From: Actinomycetes bacterium
GTDB taxonomy: Bacteria > Actinomycetota > Actinomycetes > Actinomycetales > Cellulomonadaceae
DNA length: 8,406 bases
Assembly: GCA_023430425.1 (NCBI GenBank)
Contig: JAEZAR010000001.1
Coordinates: forward strand, 1 to 8,406
Direction of reading: 5' to 3'
The stretch's first letter is position 1. Every line of letters begins with the position of its first letter. The notes under the pieces are model-generated. The model did no database searches. It saw only the letters and a list, made by a program, of their open reading frames with translations, and was not told where the DNA came from. A program made the position numbers and the translations under genes. Positions 1 to 5,887 of this stretch are shown piece after piece.

Positions 1-577
1 TGCGGGCGATCTTGTCGATCTCGTCGATGTAGATGATCCCGGTCTCGGCCTTCTTGACGTCGTAGTCGGCCGCCTGGATGAGCTTGAGCAGGATGTTCTC
101 GACGTCCTCGCCCACGTAGCCCGCCTCGGTCAGGGCCGTGGCGTCCGCGATGGCGAACGGGACGTTGAGCATCTTGGTGAGCGTCTGCGCGAGGTAGGTC
201 TTGCCGCACCCGGTGGGGCCGATGAGCAGGATGTTCGACTTCGCGAGCTCGACGTCCTCGGCCTCGGCACGCGGGCCCTCGCCCGCGCGGACCCGCTTGT
301 AGTGGTTGTAGACGGCGACGGCGAGCGAGCGCTTGGCCGCCTCCTGGCCGATCACGTACTGCTCGAGGAACTCGAAGATCTCGCGCGGCTTCGGCAGCGC
401 GACCATCCCCACCTCGGCCGCCTCCGCGAGCTCTTCCTCGAGGATCTCGTTGCAGAGGTCGATGCACTCGTCGCAGATGTACACGCCGGGGCCGGCGATG
501 AGCTTCTTGACCTGCTTCTGGCTCTTCCCGCAGAAGGAGCACTTGAGCAGGTCGGCGCCGTCACCGATGCGTGCCAC
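1..577 (-). CDS. clpX: ATP-dependent Clp protease ATP-binding subunit ClpX (N-terminal part, truncated by window edge)
   Basis: ClpX is the AAA+ unfoldase that recognises tagged substrates and threads them into the ClpP chamber in the cytoplasm. The visible 192 codons read [20 protein letters not shown] at the start. The N-terminal zinc-binding domain has four cysteines at about residues 13, 16, 35 and 38 (CSFC...CDEC). The AAA+ module follows, with Walker A GPTGCGKT at about 120-127, the ClpX signature [11 protein letters not shown] at about 151-161 and Walker B IIYIDE at about 181-186. The rest of the protein lies left of the window. The start is a GTG at 575-577 on the reverse strand, preceded by GGGAGGAG with AGGAG seven bases upstream. 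It lies downstream of clpP2 with a 156-bp gap, so it is either in the clpP operon or has its own promoter. Identity is certain; only completeness is unknown. Confidence 0.97.
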   Translation of the reverse strand, partial: MARIGDGADLLKCSFCGKSQKQVKKLIAGPGVYICDECIDLCNEILEEELAEAAEVGMVALPKPREIFEFLEQYVIGQEAAKRSLAVAVYNHYKRVRAGEGPRAEAEDVELAKSNILLIGPTGCGKTYLAQTLTKMLNVPFAIADATALTEAGYVGEDVENILLKLIQAADYDVKKAETGIIYIDEIDKIAR

Positions 578-695
578 CGCGTCGCTCCTCCCTGGGGCGC
601 CGGTGCCGGCGTCCCGTCAGTCCATTGCACACCACGCCGCGCCCCGTGTCAGCCCGCCGGGGTCCACCGGCGTGTCCCGGGCCCACCTGGTGGAT

Positions 696-728
696 CGGAC
701 GGGGCGGCGGTCCGCTTGAGCCCGTCCG
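696..728 (-). terminator. GC-rich hairpin just after clpP2 (candidate terminator or attenuator)
   Basis: Perfect 8-base arms CGGACGGG (696-703) and CCCGTCCG (721-728) enclose a 17-base loop that itself contains GCGG/CCGC. The hairpin starts five bases beyond the clpP2 stop codon, in the gap before clpX. It has no T tract on the downstream side, so it would be a tail-less actinobacterial type terminator, a partial terminator that lowers clpX expression, or an RNA-stability element. The stem is seen directly; the function is inferred. Confidence 0.4.
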
Positions 729-733
729 CCCCC

Positions 734-1426
734 TCACGCCGTCGGGACGACGACGCCCTTGCGGCTGGCGAGCACCTGGTCCACCAGGCCGTAGTCCCTC
801 GCCTGGTCGGCGGTGAGGATCTTGTCGCGCTCGATGTCCGCGCGGACCTGGTCGACGGTCTGCCCGCTGTGGTGGGCGATCGTCTCCTCGAGCCACTCCC
901 GCATCCGGATGAGCTCGGCGGCGTGGATCTCGATGTCGGACGCCTGCGCGTACCCCCCGCCCTCGATCGCCGGCTGGTGGATGAGGACGCGGGCGTTCGG
1001 CAGGGCGAGGCGCTTGCCCGGGGCTCCCGCGGCGAGGAGCACCGCGGCCGCGGACGCGGCCTGCCCGAGGCAGACGGTCTGGATCTGCGGCTTGATGTAC
1101 TGCATGGTGTCGTAGATCGCCGTGAGCGCGGTGAACGAGCCGCCGGGCGAGTTGATGTACAGGGTGATGTCCCGGTCGGGGTCCTGGCTCTCCAGCACCA
1201 GCAGCTGGGCCATGATGTCGTCCGCGGACGCGTCGTCCACCTGCACGCCGAGGAAGATGATGCGGTCCTCGAAGAGCTTGGTGTACGGGTCCTGGCGCTT
1301 GAAGCCGTAGGCGGTGCGCTCCTCGAACTGCGGCAGCACGTACCGCCCGGCGGGGGCGCCGTACGGCAGTCCGGTGCCACCGGGCCGGGCGAGGCCCTGC
1401 GGGACGGGGGGGTACTCGAGGCTCAC
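734..1426 (-). CDS. clpP2: ATP-dependent Clp protease proteolytic subunit ClpP2
   Basis: A 230-residue serine protease subunit, the second half of the mixed ClpP1P2 tetradecamer that degrades proteins fed by ClpX or ClpC. It matches actinobacterial ClpP2 closely ([49 protein letters not shown]). The catalytic triad is Ser125 in GQAASAA, His150 in VLIHQP and Asp201 in IERDKIL. The Ser-His and His-Asp spacings of 25 and 51 equal those of mycobacterial ClpP2. The first 25 or so residues are a Pro/Gly-rich extension, probably removed as a propeptide, as is known for ClpP subunits. It starts with GTG at 1424-1426, with AAGGAG six bases upstream. It lies 94 bp downstream of clpP1, with no clear promoter between them, so co-transcription is likely. 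Confidence 0.96.
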   Translation of the reverse strand: MSLEYPPVPQGLARPGGTGLPYGAPAGRYVLPQFEERTAYGFKRQDPYTKLFEDRIIFLGVQVDDASADDIMAQLLVLESQDPDRDITLYINSPGGSFTALTAIYDTMQYIKPQIQTVCLGQAASAAAVLLAAGAPGKRLALPNARVLIHQPAIEGGGYAQASDIEIHAAELIRMREWLEETIAHHSGQTVDQVRADIERDKILTADQARDYGLVDQVLASRKGVVVPTA

Positions 1427-1520
1427 GGGGTGCTCCTTGTGCTGGGGGGCCTGCGGGGCCGGGGCTGGGGGCGACGGTCGGGACGGTCGGGGCCGGTCGC
1501 GGACTGTGACGGGCGCTCGG

Positions 1521-2147
1521 TCAGGACGCCGTCGTCCCGCCGCCGCCGGCGACCGAGCCGGCGTGCGTGACGACGTGGTCGACGAACCCGTACGCCATCG
1601 CCTCCTGAGCCGTGAACCAGCGGTCGCGGTCGGAGTCGGCGGTGATCTGCTCGACGGTCCGGCCGGTCTGCTCGGCCGTGAGCTCCGCGAGCACCTGCTT
1701 CATGTGGAGGATCAGCTGGGCGTTGATGCGCACGTCGGTCGCCGTGCCCCCGATGCCGCCGGACGGCTGGTGCATCATGACCCGGGCGTGCGGGGTCGCG
1801 TAGCGCTTCCCCTTGGCACCCGAGGAGAGCAGGAACTGGCCCATCGACGCAGCCATGCCGACGGCGACCGTGGCCACGTCCGGCTGGATGTACTGCATCG
1901 TGTCGTAGATCGCCATGCCCGCGGTGATCGAGCCGCCCGGCGAGTTGATGTAGAGGTAGATGTCCTTGTCGGGGTCCTCGGCGGCCAGGAGCATCATCTG
2001 CGCGCAGATGGCGTTGGCGTTGTCGTCGCGGACCTCCGTGCCGAGCCAGATGATCCGCTCGCGCAGCAGCCGGTTGTAGATGTGGTCCTGCAGGCCGAGG
2101 TTCGGACCGTCACCGCGCGCGTCCTGCGGCATCGAGCTCTCGTTCAC
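1521..2147 (-). CDS. clpP1: ATP-dependent Clp protease proteolytic subunit ClpP1
   Basis: A 208-residue ClpP paralogue that pairs with ClpP2 to form the active mixed-ring protease. Typical segments are [40 protein letters not shown] and [11 protein letters not shown]. The triad is Ser101 in GMAASMG, His126 in VMMHQP and Asp175 in SDRDRWF, with the +49 His-Asp spacing usual for ClpP1. The C-terminus (about residues 196-208) is a short Gly/Thr-rich tail. The chosen start is the GTG at 2145-2147, with GGGAG just upstream; an ATG at codon 6 is a weaker alternative because its upstream bases do not form a good ribosome-binding site. It is the first clp gene after tig, with a 197-bp gap holding a likely promoter and an upstream activator-like box. 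Confidence 0.96.
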   Translation of the reverse strand: MNESSMPQDARGDGPNLGLQDHIYNRLLRERIIWLGTEVRDDNANAICAQMMLLAAEDPDKDIYLYINSPGGSITAGMAIYDTMQYIQPDVATVAVGMAASMGQFLLSSGAKGKRYATPHARVMMHQPSGGIGGTATDVRINAQLILHMKQVLAELTAEQTGRTVEQITADSDRDRWFTAQEAMAYGFVDHVVTHAGSVAGGGGTTAS

Positions 2148-2204
2148 GACTCTCCCTCGCCTCGTCGGGTGGTGCCGGCGGTTGCTGGATCCTCCGCCGC
2201 ACCG

Positions 2205-2210
2205 ACCCTA
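2205..2210 (-). promoter_or_regulatory. Candidate -10 box of the clpP1P2 promoter
   Basis: On the reverse strand the sequence reads GCGTTAGGGTCGG, giving a TANNNT box (TAGGGT). It would start transcription near 2198, about 50 bases before the clpP1 GTG. No convincing TTGNNN -35 lies 16-19 bases upstream, which fits an activator-dependent promoter. This is motif inference only. Confidence 0.45.
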
Positions 2211-2248
2211 ACGCCCGCCACCGGGCCGAGCCGTCCCGCCCGGGGCCC

Positions 2249-2266
2249 TTTTCGCTGACGGCGCAC
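2249..2266. promoter_or_regulatory. ClgR-like activator site upstream of clpP1P2
   Basis: The plus strand reads TTTTCGCTGACGGCGCAC, with inverted CGC...GCG half-sites around a central A. It fits the corynebacterial ClgR consensus as I recall it, WNNWCGCYNANRGCGWWS, except for one base. ClgR is the known activator of clp genes in corynebacteria, bifidobacteria, streptomycetes and mycobacteria. The site lies roughly 50-70 bases before the predicted clpP1 start of transcription, a suitable activator position. The motif is seen; the binding protein is inferred. Confidence 0.5.
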
Positions 2267-2280
2267 GACGGCGCGCGCAG

Positions 2281-2295
2281 GCCCCGGGCCGGGGC
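2281..2295 (-). terminator. GC palindrome downstream of tig (weak terminator candidate)
   Basis: GCCCCGGGCCGGGGC is a perfect 15-base dyad about 50 bases past the trigger factor stop, on the reverse strand. No T tract follows in the direction of tig transcription. It could stop or pause tig transcripts before the clpP1 promoter. Confidence 0.3.
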
Positions 2296-2344
2296 GGGCC
2301 GGCGGTCGGCAGACCTGCGCGGGCGGCGACCTGCGGTCCGGCTC

Positions 2345-3733
2345 TCAGGCCCGGGCGTCCTCGTCGGGCCCGTCCGTCCCGTCCGTCCCGTCCGTCCCGT
2401 CCGTCCCGTCGGCCCCGTCGGCCACGAGGTCGGCGTCGTCGGCCTGCTCGTCGTCGGCGTCGGTCCCGATGTACGCGGCGAGGTCGACAGCCTCCCCGGC
2501 CCCGTCGACGACGCGGACGCGCCGCAGGGCCACGGCCACGGCCTTGGAGCGCGCGACCTCCCCGACCATCGTCGGGAGCTGGCCCTGGCGGTCCACCGTC
2601 TGCACGAAGGTCGTGGGGTCCATCCCGTACTGCGAGGCGGCGTTGACCATGAAGTCGAGCAGCTCGTTCTGCCCGACCTTGACGGCGAGCTGCTCGGCGA
2701 GCGTGTCGAGGAGGATCCGCTCCACGAGCTCGGCGCGGGTCTGCTCGGTCACCTCGGCGCGGTGGTTCTCGTCCTCGAGGCGTCCCTCGGACTCCAGGTG
2801 CCGGTGCACCTCGGCCTGGACGGCGCCCTCCGGCACGGGGACCTCGACGGCGTCCCGCAGCGCCTGCATGAGCCGGTCCCGCGCCTGGACGGCGCGGTTG
2901 GAGTCCTTGATGCGGGCGACCTGCGCGCGCAGGTCGTCGCGGAGCTCGGCGAGCGTGTCGAACTCGCTCGCGAGCTGGGCGAAGTCGTCGTCGGCGGGCG
3001 GCAGGTCGCGCTCCTTGACCGACGTCGCCGTCACGGTCACGCTCGCCCGCTCCCCGGCGCGCTCGCCGCCCGCCAGCGGCGCCTCGAAGGTCGTCGTCTC
3101 ACCGGCCGACAGACCGGTGAGCGCCTCGTCGAGGCCCTCGAGCATGTTCCCCGCGCCGATCTGGTAGGAGATGCCGGAGACGGCGTCGACCTCGTCGTCG
3201 CCGATGACCGCGCGCAGGTCCAGCACGACGAAGTCGCCCTCGGCCGCCGGGCGGTCGGTCCCCACCAGGGTGGCGAACCGCTCGCGCAGCGCGTCGAGAC
3301 GGGCGTCGACGTCGTCCTCGGTCACCTCGACGTCGTCGACCGTCACGGTGAGACCGTCGAGGTCGGGCAGCGTCAGCTCCGGCCGGACCTCGACCTGCGC
3401 GGTGAAGGTCAGGCCGCCGTCCGGCTGGGTGAGGGCGGGCAGCTCGGTGACCTCGATCTCGGGCTGGCCGAAGGGCCGCACCCCCGTCTCGTTCACCGCC
3501 TGCCCGTAGAAGCCGGGGATGCCGTCGTTGACGGCGTGCTCGATGATCGCGGCGCGGCCGACCCGCTGGTCGAGGATGCGCGGCGGCACCTTGCCCTTGC
3601 GGAAGCCGGGGATCTGCACCTCGGCACCGATGTGCTGGTACGCGTGCTCGATGCTCGGCCTCAGCTCGTCACCCGACACCTCGACCGTCAGCTTGACGGT
3701 GGTGGCGTCCAGGGTCTCGACGGCGCTCTTCAC
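2345..3733 (-). CDS. tig: Trigger factor (ribosome-associated chaperone, peptidyl-prolyl isomerase)
   Basis: A 462-residue trigger factor, the first chaperone met by nascent chains at the ribosome exit tunnel. The N-terminal ribosome-binding domain (about 1-115) contains the signature GFRKGKVP at 43-50. The FKBP-type isomerase domain covers about 160-245 (EGDFVVLDL... QIGAGNMLEGLDEALTGLSAGE). The helical C-terminal substrate-cradling domain runs from about 250 to 410. The last 40 residues are an acidic tail with ADG/TDG repeats, making the protein longer than the 432-residue E. coli form. It starts with GTG at 3731-3733, with GGGAG seven bases upstream. It heads the tig-clpP1-clpP2-clpX order common in bacteria, linking folding to proteolysis. 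Its own promoter is proposed at 3841-3846. Confidence 0.97.
   Translation of the reverse strand: MKSAVETLDATTVKLTVEVSGDELRPSIEHAYQHIGAEVQIPGFRKGKVPPRILDQRVGRAAIIEHAVNDGIPGFYGQAVNETGVRPFGQPEIEVTELPALTQPDGGLTFTAQVEVRPELTLPDLDGLTVTVDDVEVTEDDVDARLDALRERFATLVGTDRPAAEGDFVVLDLRAVIGDDEVDAVSGISYQIGAGNMLEGLDEALTGLSAGETTTFEAPLAGGERAGERASVTVTATSVKERDLPPADDDFAQLASEFDTLAELRDDLRAQVARIKDSNRAVQARDRLMQALRDAVEVPVPEGAVQAEVHRHLESEGRLEDENHRAEVTEQTRAELVERILLDTLAEQLAVKVGQNELLDFMVNAASQYGMDPTTFVQTVDRQGQLPTMVGEVARSKAVAVALRRVRVVDGAGEAVDLAAYIGTDADDEQADDADLVADGADGTDGTDGTDGTDGPDEDARA
2372..2407. repeat. 9-bp tandem repeat (four perfect copies) in the tig C-terminal tail
   Basis: GTCCGTCCC occurs four times head to tail. 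It is flanked by degenerate units GTCGGGCCC (2363-2371), GTCGGCCCC (2408-2416) and GTCGGCCAC (2417-2425). On the coding strand each unit gives Thr-Asp-Gly or a related triplet, and units of 9 bp preserve the frame. This is a possible length-variable minisatellite in an unstructured tail. Confidence 0.9.
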
Positions 3734-3840
3734 AGCAGGTCTCCCGGGGAGTTCCGATGACGGGGGCGGTGCCGGCGGCGCGGAGGCGCGCGGCCCGCAG
3801 GGGTGCAGGCGGGCGCGCGGAGGGCACGCGCCGTCGGCCG

Positions 3841-3846
3841 ATCCTA
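3841..3846 (-). promoter_or_regulatory. Candidate -10 box of the tig promoter
   Basis: The reverse strand reads GCCGTAGGATCGG, giving a TANNNT box (TAGGAT). The predicted start of transcription near 3834 leaves a 5' leader of about 100 bases before the tig GTG. The -35 region is GC-rich and unconvincing. Confidence 0.4.
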
Positions 3847-3901
3847 CGGCACGGGCGGGCGCCCCCGACGGGCGAGCCGGGCCGAGCGGACGCCGGGACG
3901 G

Positions 3902-3975
3902 TCGGGATGGCGGGATTCGAACCCACGACCTTCCGCTCCCAAAGCGGACGCGCTACCACGCTGCGCCACATCCCG
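3902..3975 (-). tRNA. tRNA-Pro (anticodon TGG)
   Basis: On the reverse strand a complete cloverleaf can be drawn. The acceptor arms are CGGGATG / CATCCCG, the D stem is GCGC/GCGC, and the anticodon stem TCCGC/GCGGA has loop TTTGGGA, so the anticodon is TGG. The T arm has GTGGG-TTCGAAT-CCCGC. The total is 74 nt including discriminator A. CCA is not encoded, as the next bases are CCG, so it must be added by nucleotidyltransferase. It reads CCA and probably other CCN proline codons. It lies 169 bp upstream of tig on the same strand and diverges from the UDP-glucose dehydrogenase gene. Confidence 0.96.
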
Positions 3976-3986
3976 TGACGAGGCGC

Positions 3987-3992
3987 AGCCTA
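3987..3992 (-). promoter_or_regulatory. Candidate -10 box of the tRNA-Pro promoter
   Basis: The reverse strand reads GGATAGGCTGCG, with TANNNT box TAGGCT ending 11 bases before the tRNA 5' end. This gives a leader of only a few bases, as is usual for tRNA genes. No clear -35 is visible in the GC-rich upstream sequence. Confidence 0.35.
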
Positions 3993-4094
3993 TCCGCGGC
4001 CCCCGGGCGCCGTCCGGACGTGGCGGCGCGGGCGTCCGCACGCCGGAGCCGGGCGCCGCGACCGGGACGAGTCGTGGAAGATGGAACGGGTCGA

Positions 4095-4100
4095 TACCGT
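4095..4100 (+). promoter_or_regulatory. Weak candidate -10 box for the UDP-glucose dehydrogenase gene
   Basis: GATACCGTGACC contains TACCGT (TANNNT). A start near 4107 would give a leader of about 60 bases. There is no recognisable -35. It is the best candidate in the divergent region 3976-4168, which holds nothing else I can name. Confidence 0.28.
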
Positions 4101-4168
4101 GACCAGTCGGAATCGCGTCGCCCACCGCCGCGCCGCGCGTGTCCGCCACGAACCCGAGGAGACGACAC

Positions 4169-5581
4169 ATGACCGACGCCCGCGAGCCGGACGACCGTCC
4201 GGGCGACGCCGCGACCACGGCGCACGAGCAGCAGCCCGCCGCCGACCCGGCCACCCCCGCGCCGCGGATCAGCGTGATCGGCACCGGGTACCTCGGTGCC
4301 ACGCACGCCGCGGCGATGGCGGCACTCGGGTTCCAGGTCGTCGGGTACGACACCGACCCGGAGAAGGTGCGCTCCCTCAGCCTCGGCAAGGTGCCGTTCT
4401 TCGAGCCCGGCCTGGACGAGCTCCTGTCCGAGCAGGTCGGCGCGGGCAGGCTGCGGTTCACCACGGACGTCGCGGACGCGGTGGGCGACGCCGACGTGCA
4501 CTTCATCTGCGTCGGCACCCCGCAGCAGCCGGGCAGCAACGCGGCCAACCTCGCCTACGTCGAGGCGGCGACGCGCGCCGTCGCCGAGCACCTCACGCGC
4601 GACGGCGTGATCGTCGGCAAGTCGACGGTGCCGGTGGGCACGGCCGCACGGCTGCGCGAGCTCGTGGCGGAGCACCTGCCCGGCGGGCTGTCCGCGGAGG
4701 TCGTGTGGAACCCCGAGTTCCTCCGCGAGGGCAAGGCGGTCGAGGACACGCTGCACCCGGACCGCATCGTCCTCGGCGGCGTCTCCGAGCGCTCCGAGGC
4801 GCTCCTGCGCCGGGTCTACGCGACGCCGATCGCCAGCGGGACGCCGGTCATCGTGTGCGACCTGCCCACCGCCGAGCTCGTCAAGGTCAGCGCCAACGCG
4901 TTCCTGGCCACGAAGATCTCCTTCATCAACGCCGTCGCGACGGTGTGCGAGGCCGCCGGGGCCGACGTGACGGTGCTCGCCGACGCCATCGGGCTCGACG
5001 CGCGGATCGGCCGCAAGTTCCTCGACGCCGGTCTGGGCTTCGGCGGCGGGTGCCTCCCCAAGGACATCCGCGCGCTGATGCACCGGTCCGGCGAGCTCGG
5101 CGCGTTCCGCATGGCGGGCCTGCTGCAGAAGGTCGACGAGATCAACATGGGCCAGCGGGAGGCGGTCGTCGACCTCGCCGTCGCCGCCTGCGAGGGCTCG
5201 GTGCTCAACAAGTCGATCGGCGTCCTCGGCGCGGCCTTCAAGCCGGAGACCGACGACGTGCGCGACTCGCCCGCGCTCAACGTGGCGGCCGCGCTGCACC
5301 TGCGCGGCGCGCAGGTCAAGGTCTTCGACCCGGCCGCCGGCGAGACGGCCCGGCGCACCTTCCCCACGCTGACCTACGCGTCCTCCACGGAGGAGGCGGT
5401 GGAGAACAGCGACGTGGTGCTGGTCCTGACGGAGTGGCCGCAGTTCCTGGCCGCGGACCCGGCCGCCCTCGCCGCCCGCACGGGGACGCCGCGGGTCATC
5501 GACGCCCGCGGCAAGCTCGACGCCCAGGCGTGGCGGGCCGCCGGCTGGGAGTTCCGGGGCCTCGGGCGACCCACCGCCTGA
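4169..5581 (+). CDS. ugd: UDP-glucose 6-dehydrogenase
   Basis: A 470-residue enzyme of the UDP-glucose/GDP-mannose dehydrogenase family. It oxidises UDP-glucose twice with NAD+ to UDP-glucuronate, a precursor of capsular and cell-wall polysaccharides. The N-terminal Rossmann domain has [15 protein letters not shown], with GTGYLG at 38-43. Next come [20 protein letters not shown] (about 99-118), KSTVPVGT (151-158) and NPEFLREG (181-188). The active-site set is Lys239 and Asn243 in [10 protein letters not shown], Cys295 in [10 protein letters not shown] and Asp299. The spacings are identical to those of the streptococcal enzyme (K204, N208, C260, D264). The C-terminal domain includes [17 protein letters not shown] (354-370). 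The ATG at 4169 has AGGAG seven bases upstream and is preferred to an in-frame GTG at 4139. About 32 residues before the Rossmann fold are Ala/Pro/Asp-rich and probably disordered. No polysaccharide genes adjoin it, so the pathway is inferred from the family. Confidence 0.93.
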   Translation: MTDAREPDDRPGDAATTAHEQQPAADPATPAPRISVIGTGYLGATHAAAMAALGFQVVGYDTDPEKVRSLSLGKVPFFEPGLDELLSEQVGAGRLRFTTDVADAVGDADVHFICVGTPQQPGSNAANLAYVEAATRAVAEHLTRDGVIVGKSTVPVGTAARLRELVAEHLPGGLSAEVVWNPEFLREGKAVEDTLHPDRIVLGGVSERSEALLRRVYATPIASGTPVIVCDLPTAELVKVSANAFLATKISFINAVATVCEAAGADVTVLADAIGLDARIGRKFLDAGLGFGGGCLPKDIRALMHRSGELGAFRMAGLLQKVDEINMGQREAVVDLAVAACEGSVLNKSIGVLGAAFKPETDDVRDSPALNVAAALHLRGAQVKVFDPAAGETARRTFPTLTYASSTEEAVENSDVVLVLTEWPQFLAADPAALAARTGTPRVIDARGKLDAQAWRAAGWEFRGLGRPTA

Positions 5582-5587
5582 CGTCGG

Positions 5588-5593
5588 TACCCT
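5588..5593 (+). promoter_or_regulatory. Weak candidate -10 box for tRNA-Gly
   Basis: GGTACCCTGG contains TACCCT (TANNNT), seven bases after the dehydrogenase stop codon. A start near 5600 would give a leader of about 28 nt before the tRNA. The -35 region is unconvincing, and read-through from upstream is also possible. Confidence 0.25.
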
Positions 5594-5597
5594 GGAC

Positions 5598-5625
5598 CGT
5601 CCGCGCGGGGGAGCCCGCACGGACG
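5598..5625 (+). terminator. 12-bp stem hairpin between the dehydrogenase gene and tRNA-Gly
   Basis: CGTCCGCGCGGG (5598-5609) pairs with CCCGCACGGACG (5614-5625) with a single C-A mismatch and a GGAG loop. The element sits 16 bases after the stop codon and ends two bases before the tRNA 5' end. It has no T tract. It may terminate the upstream mRNA or be a 5' leader structure of the tRNA precursor. The stem is direct observation; the role is inferred. Confidence 0.4.
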
Positions 5626-5627
5626 CC

Positions 5628-5701
5628 GCGGGCGTAGCTCAATGGCAGAGCCCCAGCCTTCCAAGCTGGTCATGCGGGTTCGATTCCCGTCGCCCGCTCC
5701 A
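5628..5701 (+). tRNA. tRNA-Gly (anticodon TCC, CCA encoded)
   Basis: The cloverleaf is complete. The acceptor is GCGGGCG / CGCCCGC, the D stem is GCTC/GAGC, and the anticodon stem CCAGC/GCTGG has loop CTTCCAA, giving anticodon TCC for GGA and GGG codons. The T arm is GCGGG-TTCGATT-CCCGT, the discriminator is T, and CCA follows at 5699-5701. The gene therefore encodes its CCA end, unlike the tRNA-Pro at the other side of the dehydrogenase gene. It is 74 nt including CCA. Confidence 0.96.
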
Positions 5702-5709
5702 CGCGTGGA

Positions 5710-5724
5710 CGCCCGTTGCGGGCG
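5710..5724 (+). terminator. Short hairpin after tRNA-Gly (weak terminator candidate)
   Basis: CGCCCG (5710-5715) and CGGGCG (5719-5724) form a 6-bp stem with a three-base TTG loop, nine bases after the tRNA CCA. There is no T tract. It overlaps the proposed -35 box of the cys leader promoter, so its role is doubtful. Confidence 0.25.
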
Positions 5725-5745
5725 CCCGCGCCGGACGGCTACGGT
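5716..5745 (+). promoter_or_regulatory. Candidate promoter of the cys leader-cysK-cysE operon
   Basis: TTGCGG at 5716-5721 and TACGGT at 5740-5745 are separated by 18 bases, matching TTGNNN / TANNNT vegetative boxes. The predicted start near 5752 gives a leader of about 20 bases before the small ORF at 5773, just enough to hold its ribosome-binding site. This is motif inference. Confidence 0.45.
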
Positions 5746-5757
5746 CGTCGCGACGAC
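5744..5757. promoter_or_regulatory. 14-bp palindrome at the predicted transcription start (possible operator)
   Basis: GTCGTCGCGACGAC is a perfect 14-base dyad overlapping the end of the -10 box and the predicted start site. Its position would suit a repressor site, but I do not recognise the motif. In such GC-rich DNA a palindrome of this kind can arise by chance. Confidence 0.25.
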
Positions 5758-5772
5758 GTCGAGGGAGGGGTC

Positions 5773-5832
5773 ATGCCGGTGCGCGCCACCGCGACCGCCC
5801 TCCGTCGTGCTTGCCGCTGCTGCTGTCTGTAG
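5773..5832 (+). CDS. Polycysteine leader peptide (cysteine-responsive attenuator ORF)
   Basis: A 19-codon ORF reading [19 protein letters not shown], with Cys at positions 14, 16, 17 and 18 (TGC, TGC, TGC, TGT) immediately before the end. It is too short for standard gene finders. A strong ribosome-binding site, GAGGGAGG, lies four bases upstream of the ATG, and a promoter is proposed 28 bases before it. It is followed by structured RNA and then by cysK-cysE. Polycysteine short ORFs upstream of cysteine-metabolism genes are known in mycobacteria to act in cis: scarce Cys-tRNA stalls the ribosome and changes the downstream RNA structure. Four Cys in six residues in front of a cysteine synthase gene is very unlikely to be chance. 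The peptide itself probably has no other function. Unlike many mycobacterial examples, it appears to have a Shine-Dalgarno sequence rather than being leaderless. Confidence 0.82.
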   Translation: MPVRATATALRRACRCCCL

Positions 5833-5887
5833 AGCGCTGGCACCCGCCCGGCCACCTGCCGGCACCGGTCCGCCGACGCCAGCGCTC
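5832..5887 (+). promoter_or_regulatory. Attenuator stem-loop downstream of the polycysteine leader
   Basis: GAGCGCTGGC (5832-5841) and GCCAGCGCTC (5878-5887) are perfect 10-base inverted repeats. Between them lies an inner hairpin, CCGGC / GCCGG (5848-5852 and 5858-5862). The 5' arm begins with the last base of the leader stop codon. A ribosome stalled on the Cys codons at 5818-5826 would cover part of this arm, whereas one that finishes and leaves lets the stem close. The stem would therefore report cysteine supply. The structure is direct reading; the mechanism is inferred from mycobacterial polycysteine leaders and classical amino-acid attenuators. Confidence 0.65.

Noticed and set aside
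1473..1490. Two tandem copies of GACGGTCGG between clpP1 and clpP2
   Set aside because: Only two short copies in GC-rich DNA; no link to a known site, so probably chance.
302..1570. Long plus-strand open frame opposite clpX and clpP2
   Set aside because: It is antisense to two certain genes, is rich in Arg/Gly/Leu/Val low-complexity sequence and has no recognisable domain. Open antisense frames are common in such GC-rich coding DNA.
2221..2252. Plus-strand stem CCGGGC/GCCCGG followed by TTTT as an intrinsic terminator
   Set aside because: No plus-strand gene is present there. The T run is part of the ClgR-like box and the genes on this side are transcribed the other way.
2363..2425. Tandem repeat as a CRISPR or mobile-element signature
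   Set aside because: The unit is 9 bp with no spacers, lies in frame inside tig and encodes a simple acidic tail.
2762..3760. 332-codon plus-strand frame opposite tig
   Set aside because: Antisense to a certain gene, with low-complexity composition and no domain.
3860..3874. CGCCC/GGGCG hairpin between tRNA-Pro and tig as a tRNA terminator
   Set aside because: The stem is only 5 bp with no T tract, and it overlaps the region expected to hold the tig promoter.
4139..4168. Ten-codon longer start (GTG) for the dehydrogenase
   Set aside because: The ATG at 4169 has AGGAG at ideal spacing; the GTG would place that ribosome-binding site inside the coding region.
3953..5620. 555-codon minus-strand frame opposite the UDP-glucose dehydrogenase
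   Set aside because: It runs across a tRNA and an intergenic region, has no protein-family pattern and lies opposite a gene with full active-site motifs.
4081..5637. 518-codon plus-strand frame overlapping the dehydrogenase in another phase
   Set aside because: Arg/Gly/Ala-rich shadow translation that reads into the tRNA-Gly gene. The other frame carries all conserved residues.
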